Source of the DNA: Algoriphagus sp.
GTDB taxonomy: Bacteria; Bacteroidota; Bacteroidia; Cytophagales; Cyclobacteriaceae
NCBI RefSeq assembly: GCF_029254265.1
Contig: NZ_JAQWXX010000075.1
Span: 1-43,491, forward strand
Length of the DNA: 43,491 bases
Direction of reading: 5' to 3'
The position numbers were made by a program, and so were the translations under genes. This document shows positions 16,307 through 24,438 of the stretch, piece by piece. Within the stretch, counting starts at the first letter, position 1. Each line of letters begins with the position of its first letter. The notes under the pieces are model-generated. The model did not search any database. It saw only the letters and a list, made by a program, of their open reading frames with translations, and was not told the DNA's origin.

Positions 16307-18634
16307 ATGCTAAGCAAGTATCCACTTTCAGAAGTAGAAAAGAGTTTTCTCAAGGAATCAGGTGTAGAAAAAATCAGCACACTCATCCCTTACTTACAGG
16401 TTGATAATTTTCCAAAATTAGGTCTGCTAACTGCCTGTCGTTTTTTGGAATGGGCTGCAGCCAATCCAGAAGGGGTAATCAGTTTACCAACTGGAAAAAC
16501 TCCTGAATTCTTCATTAAATGGACTCAGTTTTTACTTGAAAACTGGGACAATAAGAAGGGGAAAGATGTCAGAGAAAAATATGGATTGGGTAATACCAAG
16601 AAGCCTGTATTAAAGGAACTTACTTTTGTACAGATAGATGAATTTTACCCTATTTCTTCCTCACAGAAAAATAGTTTTTTCGACTACGTTAATAAATTCT
16701 ACATCGACGGATTCGGATTATCAAGAGAGAAAGCAATTCTTATTAATTCGGATGAGATTCCTTTAGCCAATGGGTTACACTTCAGCAAGGTCTTTCCTGA
16801 TCTGAAGGTCGATCTTTCGCTTCGGTTTCGAGATCCACAAAATGAACTGGAAAAACTTCAACAAGAATCCATCTACCTGATTGATCAATGGTGTGGAGAC
16901 TATGAGCAGCGGATTCGGGATGCTGGAGGAATCGGATTCTTTTTAGGTGGAATAGGTCCCGATGGTCATATCGCTTTCAATACGAGAGGTTCCCATATTT
17001 TCTCAGTAACAAGGTTAACTGAAACTAACTTTGAAACTCAAGCTGTTGCTGCAGGAGATCTAGGAGGAATCGAAGTTTCTGCCAATAGATTAGTCATCAC
17101 GATCGGTTTAGATACAATTGTTTACAATCCAGAGGCGGTTGGAATAATTATCGCCGCAGGAGAAGCAAAAGCGGGTATCGTCAAAGATTCTCTTGAGACC
17201 AAGATGACCAATGTCTATCCAGCAACAGTTCTTCAAAAATTGAAAAATGGCAGATTCTACCTTACTAAAGGAGCCGGCGTAAAACTCACTGACTCCATGG
17301 ATTCCTATTATGAAAGAGGGGAATGGACCTGGGAGAAAACCGAACGATCTGTAATCGACCTATGTAAAAAACTCAAGAAATATGGCCATAGGCTGAAACT
17401 TTCGGACCTAAAAGCCGACAAATACACCCGTCTGATTCCTGACTTGTCAGAGGACACAGTCAATCAGGTGATGAAAAGTATCGAAAACAAGCTTGCAAAA
17501 GGGCTGGAGCAAGAAACTGATGAGGTACTCCTACACACAGGGCCTCACCATGATGATATTTCTTTGGGGATCCTCCCGCACATTACCAATCAGCTCCACG
17601 AACCGAGCAATGAAGCTCATTTCTCAGTATTGACATCAGGCTTTACTGCCGTGACCAATACTTTTGTGATTGACACACTTCAATTCACCAAAAAGCTTCT
17701 GGATGAAGGAAAAATCCAGATGGTACACTTCGAAGATTTTTTCCAGGTTGGATATAGTTTGAAAACAGACAAGGACGTCTACCATTTCCTCACTAATGTA
17801 GCTTCTGAAAATGCCTTCGAAAGAGAGCGAGGTCTCTGTCACCGTGTAGTTCGGGCTTTGGTAACCATCTATGAGATCAAAAACAAAACGCAACTTCGTG
17901 AGACGATCAATGAAGTGATCAGCGTATTAAGAAATAGCTACGACGGAGAGAAAAACCCATCCAAAATCCAAAAACTGAAAGGAATGATCCGAGAGTTTGA
18001 AGAAGAATTGGTTTGGGCGCACTTTGGAGTGCAAGTAAAGAATGTCCATCACTTAAGACTAGGATTCTACACTGGAGATATTTTCACTGAGCAGCCAGAC
18101 AAAACCCGTGATGTGGAACCGATCGTGGAAATGTTTAGAAAAGTTAACCCTACAAAGATTAGTTTAACACTCGATCCTGAGGGAAGTGGTCCGGACACCC
18201 ATTATAAAGTGCTTCAAGCCACTGCCGCAGCAGTAAAAAAGTGGGGCGAGGAAAAGGATATTAGCAAACTTCGGATCATTGGATATCGAAACGTGTGGTT
18301 TAAGTTTGAGCCACATGAAGTCAATGTGATCGTTCCCGTTTCTCTTGGTGACATGTCAGTGATGGAAGACTCATTTGCTAATTGTTATTTAAGTCAAGTA
18401 AATGCATCTTTCCCAAGCTATGCACATAATGGAAAGTTTAGTACTGTTGCAAAGCGAACTTGGGTAAATCAACTGGATGCAATTCAACTCCTGCTAGGTA
18501 AAAATTACTTTTACCTTCATGAGCGAGCAAAAGTGAGATCAAGCCACGGATTAATTTTCTTCCGGGACATGAATGTTGAAGAGTTTTTGGCCACAGCCAG
18601 AGAACTTGAAAAATCAATAGAAGGAATGCTTTAA
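16307..18634 (+). CDS. nagB: NagB-like glucosamine-6-phosphate deaminase domain fused to a PIG-L deacetylase-like domain
   Basis: The 775-aa protein has two parts. Residues 1-340 resemble NagB: SLPTGKTPEFF (phosphate site), QID111EFYP and GGIGPD219GH221IAFN, matching E. coli Asp72, Asp141 and His143. The next catalytic position, Glu148 in E. coli (FNEP), is Thr226 here (FNTRGS). Residues about 395-700 resemble PIG-L/LmbE N-acetylglucosamine deacetylases: GPH414HD416D417 in place of HPDDE, and GSGPDTHYKVLQ as the later His motif. The expected role is GlcN-6-P to Fru-6-P plus ammonia, with possible deacetylation of GlcNAc-6-P by the second domain; the second part is inference. The fusion occurs in Bacteroidota annotations as nagB. 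A ROK kinase follows. Confidence 0.8.
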   Translation: MLSKYPLSEVEKSFLKESGVEKISTLIPYLQVDNFPKLGLLTACRFLEWAAANPEGVISLPTGKTPEFFIKWTQFLLENWDNKKGKDVREKYGLGNTKKPVLKELTFVQIDEFYPISSSQKNSFFDYVNKFYIDGFGLSREKAILINSDEIPLANGLHFSKVFPDLKVDLSLRFRDPQNELEKLQQESIYLIDQWCGDYEQRIRDAGGIGFFLGGIGPDGHIAFNTRGSHIFSVTRLTETNFETQAVAAGDLGGIEVSANRLVITIGLDTIVYNPEAVGIIIAAGEAKAGIVKDSLETKMTNVYPATVLQKLKNGRFYLTKGAGVKLTDSMDSYYERGEWTWEKTERSVIDLCKKLKKYGHRLKLSDLKADKYTRLIPDLSEDTVNQVMKSIENKLAKGLEQETDEVLLHTGPHHDDISLGILPHITNQLHEPSNEAHFSVLTSGFTAVTNTFVIDTLQFTKKLLDEGKIQMVHFEDFFQVGYSLKTDKDVYHFLTNVASENAFERERGLCHRVVRALVTIYEIKNKTQLRETINEVISVLRNSYDGEKNPSKIQKLKGMIREFEEELVWAHFGVQVKNVHHLRLGFYTGDIFTEQPDKTRDVEPIVEMFRKVNPTKISLTLDPEGSGPDTHYKVLQATAAAVKKWGEEKDISKLRIIGYRNVWFKFEPHEVNVIVPVSLGDMSVMEDSFANCYLSQVNASFPSYAHNGKFSTVAKRTWVNQLDAIQLLLGKNYFYLHERAKVRSSHGLIFFRDMNVEEFLATARELEKSIEGML

Positions 18635-18663
18635 AACACATTCCCTGAAATTTTAACCATTTG

Positions 18664-18704
18664 AATCAGAGGGTTGTCCCTAAATCGACGACCTTCTGAT
18701 TTTT
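18664..18704 (+). terminator. Strong stem-loop with T tract between nagB-like and ROK genes
   Basis: A 15-bp stem (18664-18678 with 18687-18701, two G-U wobbles) has an 8-nt loop and ends in TTTTT. It looks like an intrinsic terminator or attenuator after the nagB-like gene; the ROK start follows 31 bp later. Confidence 0.8.
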
Positions 18705-18735
18705 CGATTAACCTATTAACCCAAAATTGTAAAAA

Positions 18736-19596
18736 ATGGAAAAGGCCATTTTAGGATTAGACATCGGAGGCACCGGCATCAAAGGCGGTGTATTGGTCAA
18801 TGGACATCTACATGATATCCGGTCTATTTCTACTCCGGCTCAAGAAAGCAAGGAATATATACTGGAGACTATTGCACAGTTTATTGATTCATATTCCGCT
18901 TATGAGATCATGGGAATAGGAATAGGAATTCCTGGCCTAGTGAATGTAGAAGAAGGGATTGTTTTAGGACTTTCAAACATTCCTGCTTTCCAGCATGTGG
19001 AACTCAAAAAATTCTTATCCAATCGCTATCAAAAACCTATTTTCATTAACAATGATGCAAACTGTTTCGCTTTAGGGGTCCACAAATTTGGTGTAGGTAG
19101 AAAATTCAAAAATTTGGTTGGGATTACGCTTGGCACAGGGGTTGGTGGTGGAATTGTGATCAATGGACATGTGTATAGCGGAGTGAATTCAGCGGCTGGC
19201 GAATGGTGCAGCGCACCTTACCTAGACTATGACTTTGAGCACTATTGCAGCGGAAAGTTTTTTGCAAAATATTACCAATCTAGACCAAAGGCGCTAGCAA
19301 AGTTAGCTTTAGCTGGAGATGAGAGAGCACTTAGGGCATTCGATGAATATGGGCACCATTTAGGAGAATTAATAAAACATATATTATATGCATTGGCTCC
19401 GGAGGCTATAGTATTGGGAGGGTCTATTCGAAAAACTTATCCCCTTTTTAAAAAATCTCTAAATCAAACGCTTTCCACATTTGGCTATGCTACGGTTTTA
19501 GATCGGTTAGAAATCTTACTTTCGGAATTGGATGAAACTGCTATCCATGGCGCAGTGGCGTTGGTAGAATTGGAGCCAGAAACAATCATTAATTAG
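18736..19596 (+). CDS. ROK family sugar kinase
   Basis: The 286-aa protein has the ROK phosphate loop LGLDIGGTGIKGG near residue 6-18, GIGIGIPGLV, the catalytic Asp107 in NNDANCFALG, and GITLGTGVGGGIV. It should phosphorylate glucose, GlcNAc, ManNAc or a similar hexose with ATP in the cytosol. The usual ROK zinc motif (CxCGxxGC) is absent; the region reads EWCSAPYLDYDFEHYCSGKFF-like with two separated Cys, so zinc binding may be lost. Its position after the nagB-like/PIG-L fusion, in the same direction, makes GlcNAc kinase a reasonable guess. Polyphosphate glucokinase-like activity is an alternative. Confidence 0.82.
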   Translation: MEKAILGLDIGGTGIKGGVLVNGHLHDIRSISTPAQESKEYILETIAQFIDSYSAYEIMGIGIGIPGLVNVEEGIVLGLSNIPAFQHVELKKFLSNRYQKPIFINNDANCFALGVHKFGVGRKFKNLVGITLGTGVGGGIVINGHVYSGVNSAAGEWCSAPYLDYDFEHYCSGKFFAKYYQSRPKALAKLALAGDERALRAFDEYGHHLGELIKHILYALAPEAIVLGGSIRKTYPLFKKSLNQTLSTFGYATVLDRLEILLSELDETAIHGAVALVELEPETIIN

Positions 19597-19626
19597 TTTA
19601 TCAAGTTGGTTTAGTTTTCTGAAAAT

Positions 19627-19654
19627 GCGAATCTCATCAGATTCGCTTTTTTTT
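19627..19654 (+). terminator. Rho-independent terminator after the ROK kinase
   Basis: GCGAATCT-CATC-AGATTCGC forms a perfect 8-bp stem with a 4-nt loop and is followed by T8. It ends the nagB-like/ROK transcript. Confidence 0.92.
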
Positions 19655-19744
19655 GTTTGAAGGATACGGTTTCCAGACATGATACTTACTCTTGAATAAG
19701 AATTGATTTTACCCTACTTTTCCTTTATTAAAAAATCTTTCAAA

Positions 19745-20695
19745 ATGCCCAATCACCTCCTCAAAGTCGCACTAGCTCAAATAGCTCCAGTTTGGCTGAA
19801 TAAAGTCAAAACCCTTGAAAAAGTAGCGTCATCGATCGAAGAAGCAGCTTCTAAAGGTTGTGAATTAATCATTTTGGGAGAAGGACTGGTACCGGGCTAT
19901 CCTTGGTGGCTTTCTATCACCGAAGCATCAGATTGGGACAATACAATTCAAAAAGAAATTCATGCCCATTACCTACGGAATGCAATCAGCGTAGAATCCG
20001 GTGATTTAAAGCGAATATGTGAATTGGCAAAGGCAAATCAGATTGCGATTTATCTTGGGATAATTGAGCGTCCAATCGACAGGGGTGGTCATAGCATTTA
20101 TTGTTCGCTCGTCTACATAGACAATACCGGTGAAATAAAATCCGTCCATCGCAAACTCCAACCAACCTATGATGAACGCCTGACTTGGGCTCAAGGAGAT
20201 GGAAATGGACTTCAAGTTCACCCACTCAAGGAATTTACAGTAGGTGGGTTGAACTGTTGGGAAAACTGGATGCCACTTGCGCGAACTGCGCTCTACGGCC
20301 TGGGGGAAAATCTCCATATCGCAGTATGGCCGGGAGCTGTTCGAAATACTGAGAACATCACTCGTATGATTGCCCAGGAAAGCAGATCATTTTCAATCTC
20401 AGTTTCCAGTTTGATGCGAAAAAGTGATTTCCCATCAGATACACCTCATCTGGATGTGATCTTAAAAAACTGCCCGGAAATTTTAGCAAATGGAGGCAGC
20501 TGTATTGCTGGACCAGATGGTAAGTGGATTTTGGAACCTGTTGCTGATCATGAAGGACTTTTGATTGAAACACTAGACTTTAACCGTGTCCTAGAGGAGC
20601 GTCAAAACTTTGATGCAGTTGGACACTATTCAAGACCTGATGTGTTGCAATTAAGTGTGAACCGCGAAAGACAGGCATCTGTCAGATATAAGTAA
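19745..20695 (+). CDS. Nitrilase (carbon-nitrogen hydrolase)
   Basis: The 316-aa protein is read from the ATG at 19745; the longer frame from a TTG adds 14 atypical residues. The triad is visible as Glu46 in ILGEGLVPGYPWW, Lys137 in HRKLQPTYDERLTW and Cys171 in GGLNCWENWMPLAR. The CWENWMPL context is typical of true nitrilases (nitrile to acid plus ammonia) rather than amidases such as omega-amidase. It is cytosolic and acts as a spiral oligomer in known members. It stands alone between a terminator and a convergent oxidoreductase gene. The natural nitrile is unknown. Confidence 0.9.
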   Translation: MPNHLLKVALAQIAPVWLNKVKTLEKVASSIEEAASKGCELIILGEGLVPGYPWWLSITEASDWDNTIQKEIHAHYLRNAISVESGDLKRICELAKANQIAIYLGIIERPIDRGGHSIYCSLVYIDNTGEIKSVHRKLQPTYDERLTWAQGDGNGLQVHPLKEFTVGGLNCWENWMPLARTALYGLGENLHIAVWPGAVRNTENITRMIAQESRSFSISVSSLMRKSDFPSDTPHLDVILKNCPEILANGGSCIAGPDGKWILEPVADHEGLLIETLDFNRVLEERQNFDAVGHYSRPDVLQLSVNRERQASVRYK

Positions 20696-20697
20696 AA

Positions 20698-20745
20698 GCC
20701 GGAAAGCTAAAACAAAGGGTTTAACTTAAACCGGCCTTAAATTTT
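20698..20745. terminator. Possible hairpin between convergent nitrilase and oxidoreductase genes
   Basis: Two mutually exclusive pairings are visible: GCCGG (20698-20702) with CCGGC (20731-20735), and the near-palindrome GGTTTAACTTAAACC at 20718-20732. A weak AT-rich run follows. It may serve both convergent genes, but neither form is a textbook terminator. Confidence 0.35.
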
Positions 20746-20771
20746 ATGTCTCACTTCCTAAATCATAAATC

Positions 20772-22142
20772 TCAAGCCCCTCGCCCACTCGTCTTTAGTG
20801 GAATATCGGTCAAGTCTTGAACTTTGATTGGTTTTCCAGTCTCAATACTATTTCGAGCCGCGATACCTACCAAGATTGACATAGCGCCATCACGACTTCC
20901 GGCGGATTGACGCCATGGATCAGCCATTGTTGGATCCTTGAAAAGCTTATCTTTTAGCCTAGTATCTCCGCCACCATGTCCGCCTCCACCATGAGGAATA
21001 ATGATTGTTTCTCTTTCCCCAAAATTTTTGGTTAAGTGAATTTCATCCTCCGCTTTTTCATCCCAAGGCTGGCGCTCTTTAATCCAAGCCTCGAGCCTAC
21101 CTTTGGTTCCGTTAAAAGCAATTCTATACCCCTCGTAAGGAGAGTATGTCGTCAGAGAATAACTGACCTGAACATCATTTTTGTATTTAATCTGAACGGC
21201 CATCTTATCGTAGATATTGATATCCTCACGGAAGACACAGCCATCTCGATGGTATCCATCGTATTTCTCATTCTCCACATACAGCTTCATCAGATGCTCA
21301 CTCCTGGTAATATCCCAGTGAAAATCGCATTTATCAGCATGCACACATCCTCTACAAGTAGTACCACGGAAAGACCCATTTTTTCCATAAAATTCCAATT
21401 TCCCGTAGGCAAAAACCTCTTCGGGATCCGAATCGATCCACCAATTCAACAAATCGAAATGGTGGGTGGATTTGTGGACTAAAAGCGTTCCTCCTTTTTC
21501 CTTGTAGCCATGCCATCTTCGGAAGTAATCAGCGCCATGAGAAGTATCTAGGTACCAATGAAAATCAACAGAAGTTAAATCACCTATTTCTCCTGCCCGA
21601 AGTAATTCATATAGTTTTTGACGATGCGGTGAATAACGGTAATTGAAAGTCACGATCAACCGCTTTCCAGATTTACGTTCTGCATCCAAAATTGCCTGGC
21701 ATTTGAATTCGTCGGTTGTCATTGGCTTTTCTGAGATCACATTGATTCCTGCGTTCAAACCTTTGATGATAAACTCGTGATGTGTAGAATCCATCGTAGT
21801 TACTATCAACACATCTGGTTTGGTTTTGGCAAGCATTTCATCAGCATCAGCAAACAGCGGACAATCTGCACCTATGTATTCTTTTCCATAGCGCAATCTT
21901 CCCTCATTTTTATCACTCAAGCCTACAAATTCCACTTGATCTTTATAAACCCGCATCACATCACGCCCAAACATAGAACAGCCTCTCACTCCTGTTCCGA
22001 TCAAAGCAAGTCTCATTTTCTGATCCGGTTTATCCCAAAAAGTAAGCGCTTCAGCGATTGGGTGTACCATAAATGATCCCGCAAGGAGAGATCCGGATTT
22101 TGCGATAAAATCGCGCCTGGAATTAATTTGATTCTTATCCAT
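20772..22142 (-). CDS. Tat-type Gfo/Idh/MocA family oxidoreductase
   Basis: The 456-aa protein has a twin-arginine leader (SRRDFI, residues 8-13) and then a Rossmann NAD(P) loop, ALIGTGVRGC. The Gfo/Idh hallmark EKP appears in NVISEKPMTT. The second half is the alpha/beta substrate domain with HKSTHHFDLLNWW. Cys263, Cys266, Cys272 and Cys302 form a CX2CX5C...C cluster that could hold a metal or disulfides. Such exported Bacteroidota members oxidise sugars or, in the GH109 branch, use NAD to cleave glycosides; I cannot place this one in GH109. It is a single reverse gene. Confidence 0.85.
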   Translation of the reverse strand: MDKNQINSRRDFIAKSGSLLAGSFMVHPIAEALTFWDKPDQKMRLALIGTGVRGCSMFGRDVMRVYKDQVEFVGLSDKNEGRLRYGKEYIGADCPLFADADEMLAKTKPDVLIVTTMDSTHHEFIIKGLNAGINVISEKPMTTDEFKCQAILDAERKSGKRLIVTFNYRYSPHRQKLYELLRAGEIGDLTSVDFHWYLDTSHGADYFRRWHGYKEKGGTLLVHKSTHHFDLLNWWIDSDPEEVFAYGKLEFYGKNGSFRGTTCRGCVHADKCDFHWDITRSEHLMKLYVENEKYDGYHRDGCVFREDINIYDKMAVQIKYKNDVQVSYSLTTYSPYEGYRIAFNGTKGRLEAWIKERQPWDEKAEDEIHLTKNFGERETIIIPHGGGGHGGGDTRLKDKLFKDPTMADPWRQSAGSRDGAMSILVGIAARNSIETGKPIKVQDLTDIPLKTSGRGA

Positions 22143-22251
22143 TAATTTAGGGTTATTGGGTTGATGGAAGTAAGATAAGCATTTCTGTTTTTTTTTGTAC
22201 CAGGGATTACGGAATCGATTTTTCTGATTGATAAATAGATAAAAAATCAGC

Positions 22252-22277
22252 TTTACAAATCATTTGAGCTATTTTTG
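22252..22277 (+). promoter_or_regulatory. Candidate Bacteroidota promoter for the UbiA-family gene
   Basis: TATTTTTG at 22270-22277 matches TAnnTTTG exactly, with a partial -33 element (TTTA, 22252-22255) 18 bases upstream. The ATG follows at 22295, giving a very short leader. Confidence 0.45.
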
Positions 22278-22294
22278 AGTTTCTGAAAATAAGC

Positions 22295-23152
22295 ATGGAA
22301 CGCATAATCTCTTTCCGGGGACTTTTTCGAATCAGCAGGCCTATCAATTTGTTGATGGTAGGCTTTGCGCAGCTCATGTCTGCTTATTTTTTGATAGGAA
22401 CAACTAATCAGGGGCTTCCGGTTTTTCAAGACCCTAAGCTGTACCTCTTAGTATTTTCGACCATAATCATCACTGCTGCAGGGTATATGATTAATGACTA
22501 CTACGATGTCAAAATCGACTATGTGAATCGCCCCCATGAAGTAGTAGTAGGGAAAGGAATCAAACGTCGAATGGTGATTTTTCTTCATTCTATTCTGAAT
22601 TTCACCGGAGTTGGATTAGGCTTTGCAATAGCGCCTAGGATCGGTTTGATCAATTTTGCTGCTGCATTTTTACTTTGGCTATATAGTAACCGATTGAAGC
22701 GGGAACCCTTTATTGGTAACCTAACTGTCGCATTTTTGACAGGATTAGCAATTTATTTGGTAGTCTTTTATTATCAAAAATCAGAACTTTTGGTGTTGAC
22801 TTATGCTATTTTCGCCTTTTTCTTAAACTTAATTCGTGAGATCATCAAAGACATCGAAGATCGTCCTGGCGATCGGAAACATGGGTGTCGGACTTTACCG
22901 ATTGTGATTGGCTTCCGAAAAACTAAAGATGTCATTTTTCTAGTCGCTATCTGTTTTGTTTCAGCGATCATCATTATCACTTTTGAAATCAACAAACCAC
23001 ACCTTTTCTACTATTTTGGAGGTTTAGGCATATTTTTTATGTACTTCATGTATAAGATCTACGAGGCGGATAGAAAAGATCATTTCACTCAATTAAGCCT
23101 TTTCGCTAAAATCCTTATGCTTGTTGGGACAATGAGTATGGGATTTTTGTGA
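22295..23152 (+). CDS. UbiA-family prenyltransferase (geranylgeranylglycerol-phosphate geranylgeranyltransferase-like)
   Basis: The 285-aa membrane protein has about eight hydrophobic segments and both UbiA aspartate motifs: N67DYYD71VKID75 and D186IED189RPGD193, which bind the Mg-prenyl diphosphate. Bacteroidota homologues are usually annotated as geranylgeranylglycerol-phosphate geranylgeranyltransferases. Transfer to another polar head group, as in quinone or haem synthesis, is possible. It stands alone between a divergent oxidoreductase and proB. No menaquinone gene is nearby, so the acceptor is not settled by context. Confidence 0.85.
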   Translation: MERIISFRGLFRISRPINLLMVGFAQLMSAYFLIGTTNQGLPVFQDPKLYLLVFSTIIITAAGYMINDYYDVKIDYVNRPHEVVVGKGIKRRMVIFLHSILNFTGVGLGFAIAPRIGLINFAAAFLLWLYSNRLKREPFIGNLTVAFLTGLAIYLVVFYYQKSELLVLTYAIFAFFLNLIREIIKDIEDRPGDRKHGCRTLPIVIGFRKTKDVIFLVAICFVSAIIIITFEINKPHLFYYFGGLGIFFMYFMYKIYEADRKDHFTQLSLFAKILMLVGTMSMGFL

Positions 23153-23305
23153 TTTGTGATATAAGATTTATGAATGACGATTTACAAGACCCAGAGGAAC
23201 TGTAAGTCCTAATTTAAGCACTGGACTTTTTATCAAAAGGGACTTTAAAATAATGAAAAAGTGTCTAGAACTTCGGGGAGCTCGTTAATCGTAATCCCTA
23301 ATTTT

Positions 23306-23337
23306 TTGACAAAATTCGCAATAAAACGAGTATTTTG
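23306..23337 (+). promoter_or_regulatory. Candidate promoter for proBA
   Basis: TTGACA at 23306-23311 and TATTTTG at 23331-23337 are separated by a 22-base gap from TTG to TA, within the usual range for Bacteroidota promoters. The -7 part has one base fewer than TAnnTTTG. The proB ATG is 18 bp downstream. Confidence 0.45.
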
Positions 23338-23355
23338 ATACAAATTTTCTAAAGA

Positions 23356-24438
23356 ATGCAAGAAAGAAAAGTCATTGTAATCAAAATCGGCTCTAATGTA
23401 CTAACACAGGAAAACGGACTTCCCGATCTCATAAGGATTAAGAAATTGGTCTTACAGATCCAAAATCTAATGAGTCAGGGAAAGAAAGTAGTCCTTGTAA
23501 GTTCCGGTGCAGTAGCTTTTGGGAGACAGGCGATTCCACTTCCAGAAAAGCTAAACCCTGTTTTCAAAAAACAAATTTGGGCCTCCACCGGACAAATTCG
23601 ATTAATCAACGAATACCAACAGCGCTTTGAAAAGCAAGGAATCCAAATCGCTCAGATTTTAGTCACCAAGGAAGATTTTCGGGATCGAAAGCATTTCCTG
23701 AATATGAAAAATTGTGTGCAGGCTTTGCTAGCTCAGGGAATCCTCCCGATCATCAATGAAAATGACACCGTTACCATCACCGAATTGATGTTTACCGACA
23801 ACGATGAACTGGCTGGCCTGACTGCAGCCATGATCGATGCAGATACACTGATCTTGCTTACCAATGTGGACGGGATCTATACCGGAAACCCTACCGACCC
23901 AGCATCGAAATTGATCGAAAAAGTCTCTTCTTCCATGCCGGAAATCTCCAAATACATTTCCGCATCGAAATCCTCATTTGGTAGAGGCGGCATGCTGACC
24001 AAATATGCAATGGCCAAAAAATCAGCAGATTTGGGGATTCAAGTTTACATCGCCAATGGTAAACGGGATAATATTTTGGAAGAATTTGCAGAAGGTAAAA
24101 TCAAATGCACACAATTTGAAGCCAAAAAATCAACACATAGCACCAAAAAATGGCTGGCTCACGGAGCTTCCTATTACAAAGGCGAACTTACCGTCAATGC
24201 TGGAGCGAAAGCTTCACTTACTTCAGAAGTTATTCGGAGTCTACTTCCAATTGGAATTTCAAGTTTGGAAGGCGAATTTTCCAAAGGTGATATCTTATTG
24301 ATTAAAGATGAAAATGGAAACAAAATCGGATTAGGTCGAGCAGAGTACAATTCAAAACTCGCCCAAGAGCGATTGGGACTAAAAAATCAAAAAGCACTAA
24401 TTCATTACGATTACCTCTATCTTTTCGATCATGAATGA
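23356..24438 (+). CDS. proB: Glutamate 5-kinase
   Basis: The 360-aa protein starts the proline pathway, phosphorylating L-glutamate. The amino-acid kinase domain runs to about residue 260: VIKIGSNVLT, VVLVSSGAVAFG, PIINENDTVT, FTDNDELAGL, LLTNVDGIYTGNP and FGRGGMLTK. A PUA domain (about 275-355) ends with GDILLIKDENG and IGLGRAEYNS. It is the full-length bacterial form. The stop overlaps the proA start by 8 bp, so the two are coupled; their products act in series through unstable glutamyl-phosphate. No proC is seen in this window. Confidence 0.97.
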   Translation: MQERKVIVIKIGSNVLTQENGLPDLIRIKKLVLQIQNLMSQGKKVVLVSSGAVAFGRQAIPLPEKLNPVFKKQIWASTGQIRLINEYQQRFEKQGIQIAQILVTKEDFRDRKHFLNMKNCVQALLAQGILPIINENDTVTITELMFTDNDELAGLTAAMIDADTLILLTNVDGIYTGNPTDPASKLIEKVSSSMPEISKYISASKSSFGRGGMLTKYAMAKKSADLGIQVYIANGKRDNILEEFAEGKIKCTQFEAKKSTHSTKKWLAHGASYYKGELTVNAGAKASLTSEVIRSLLPIGISSLEGEFSKGDILLIKDENGNKIGLGRAEYNSKLAQERLGLKNQKALIHYDYLYLFDHE

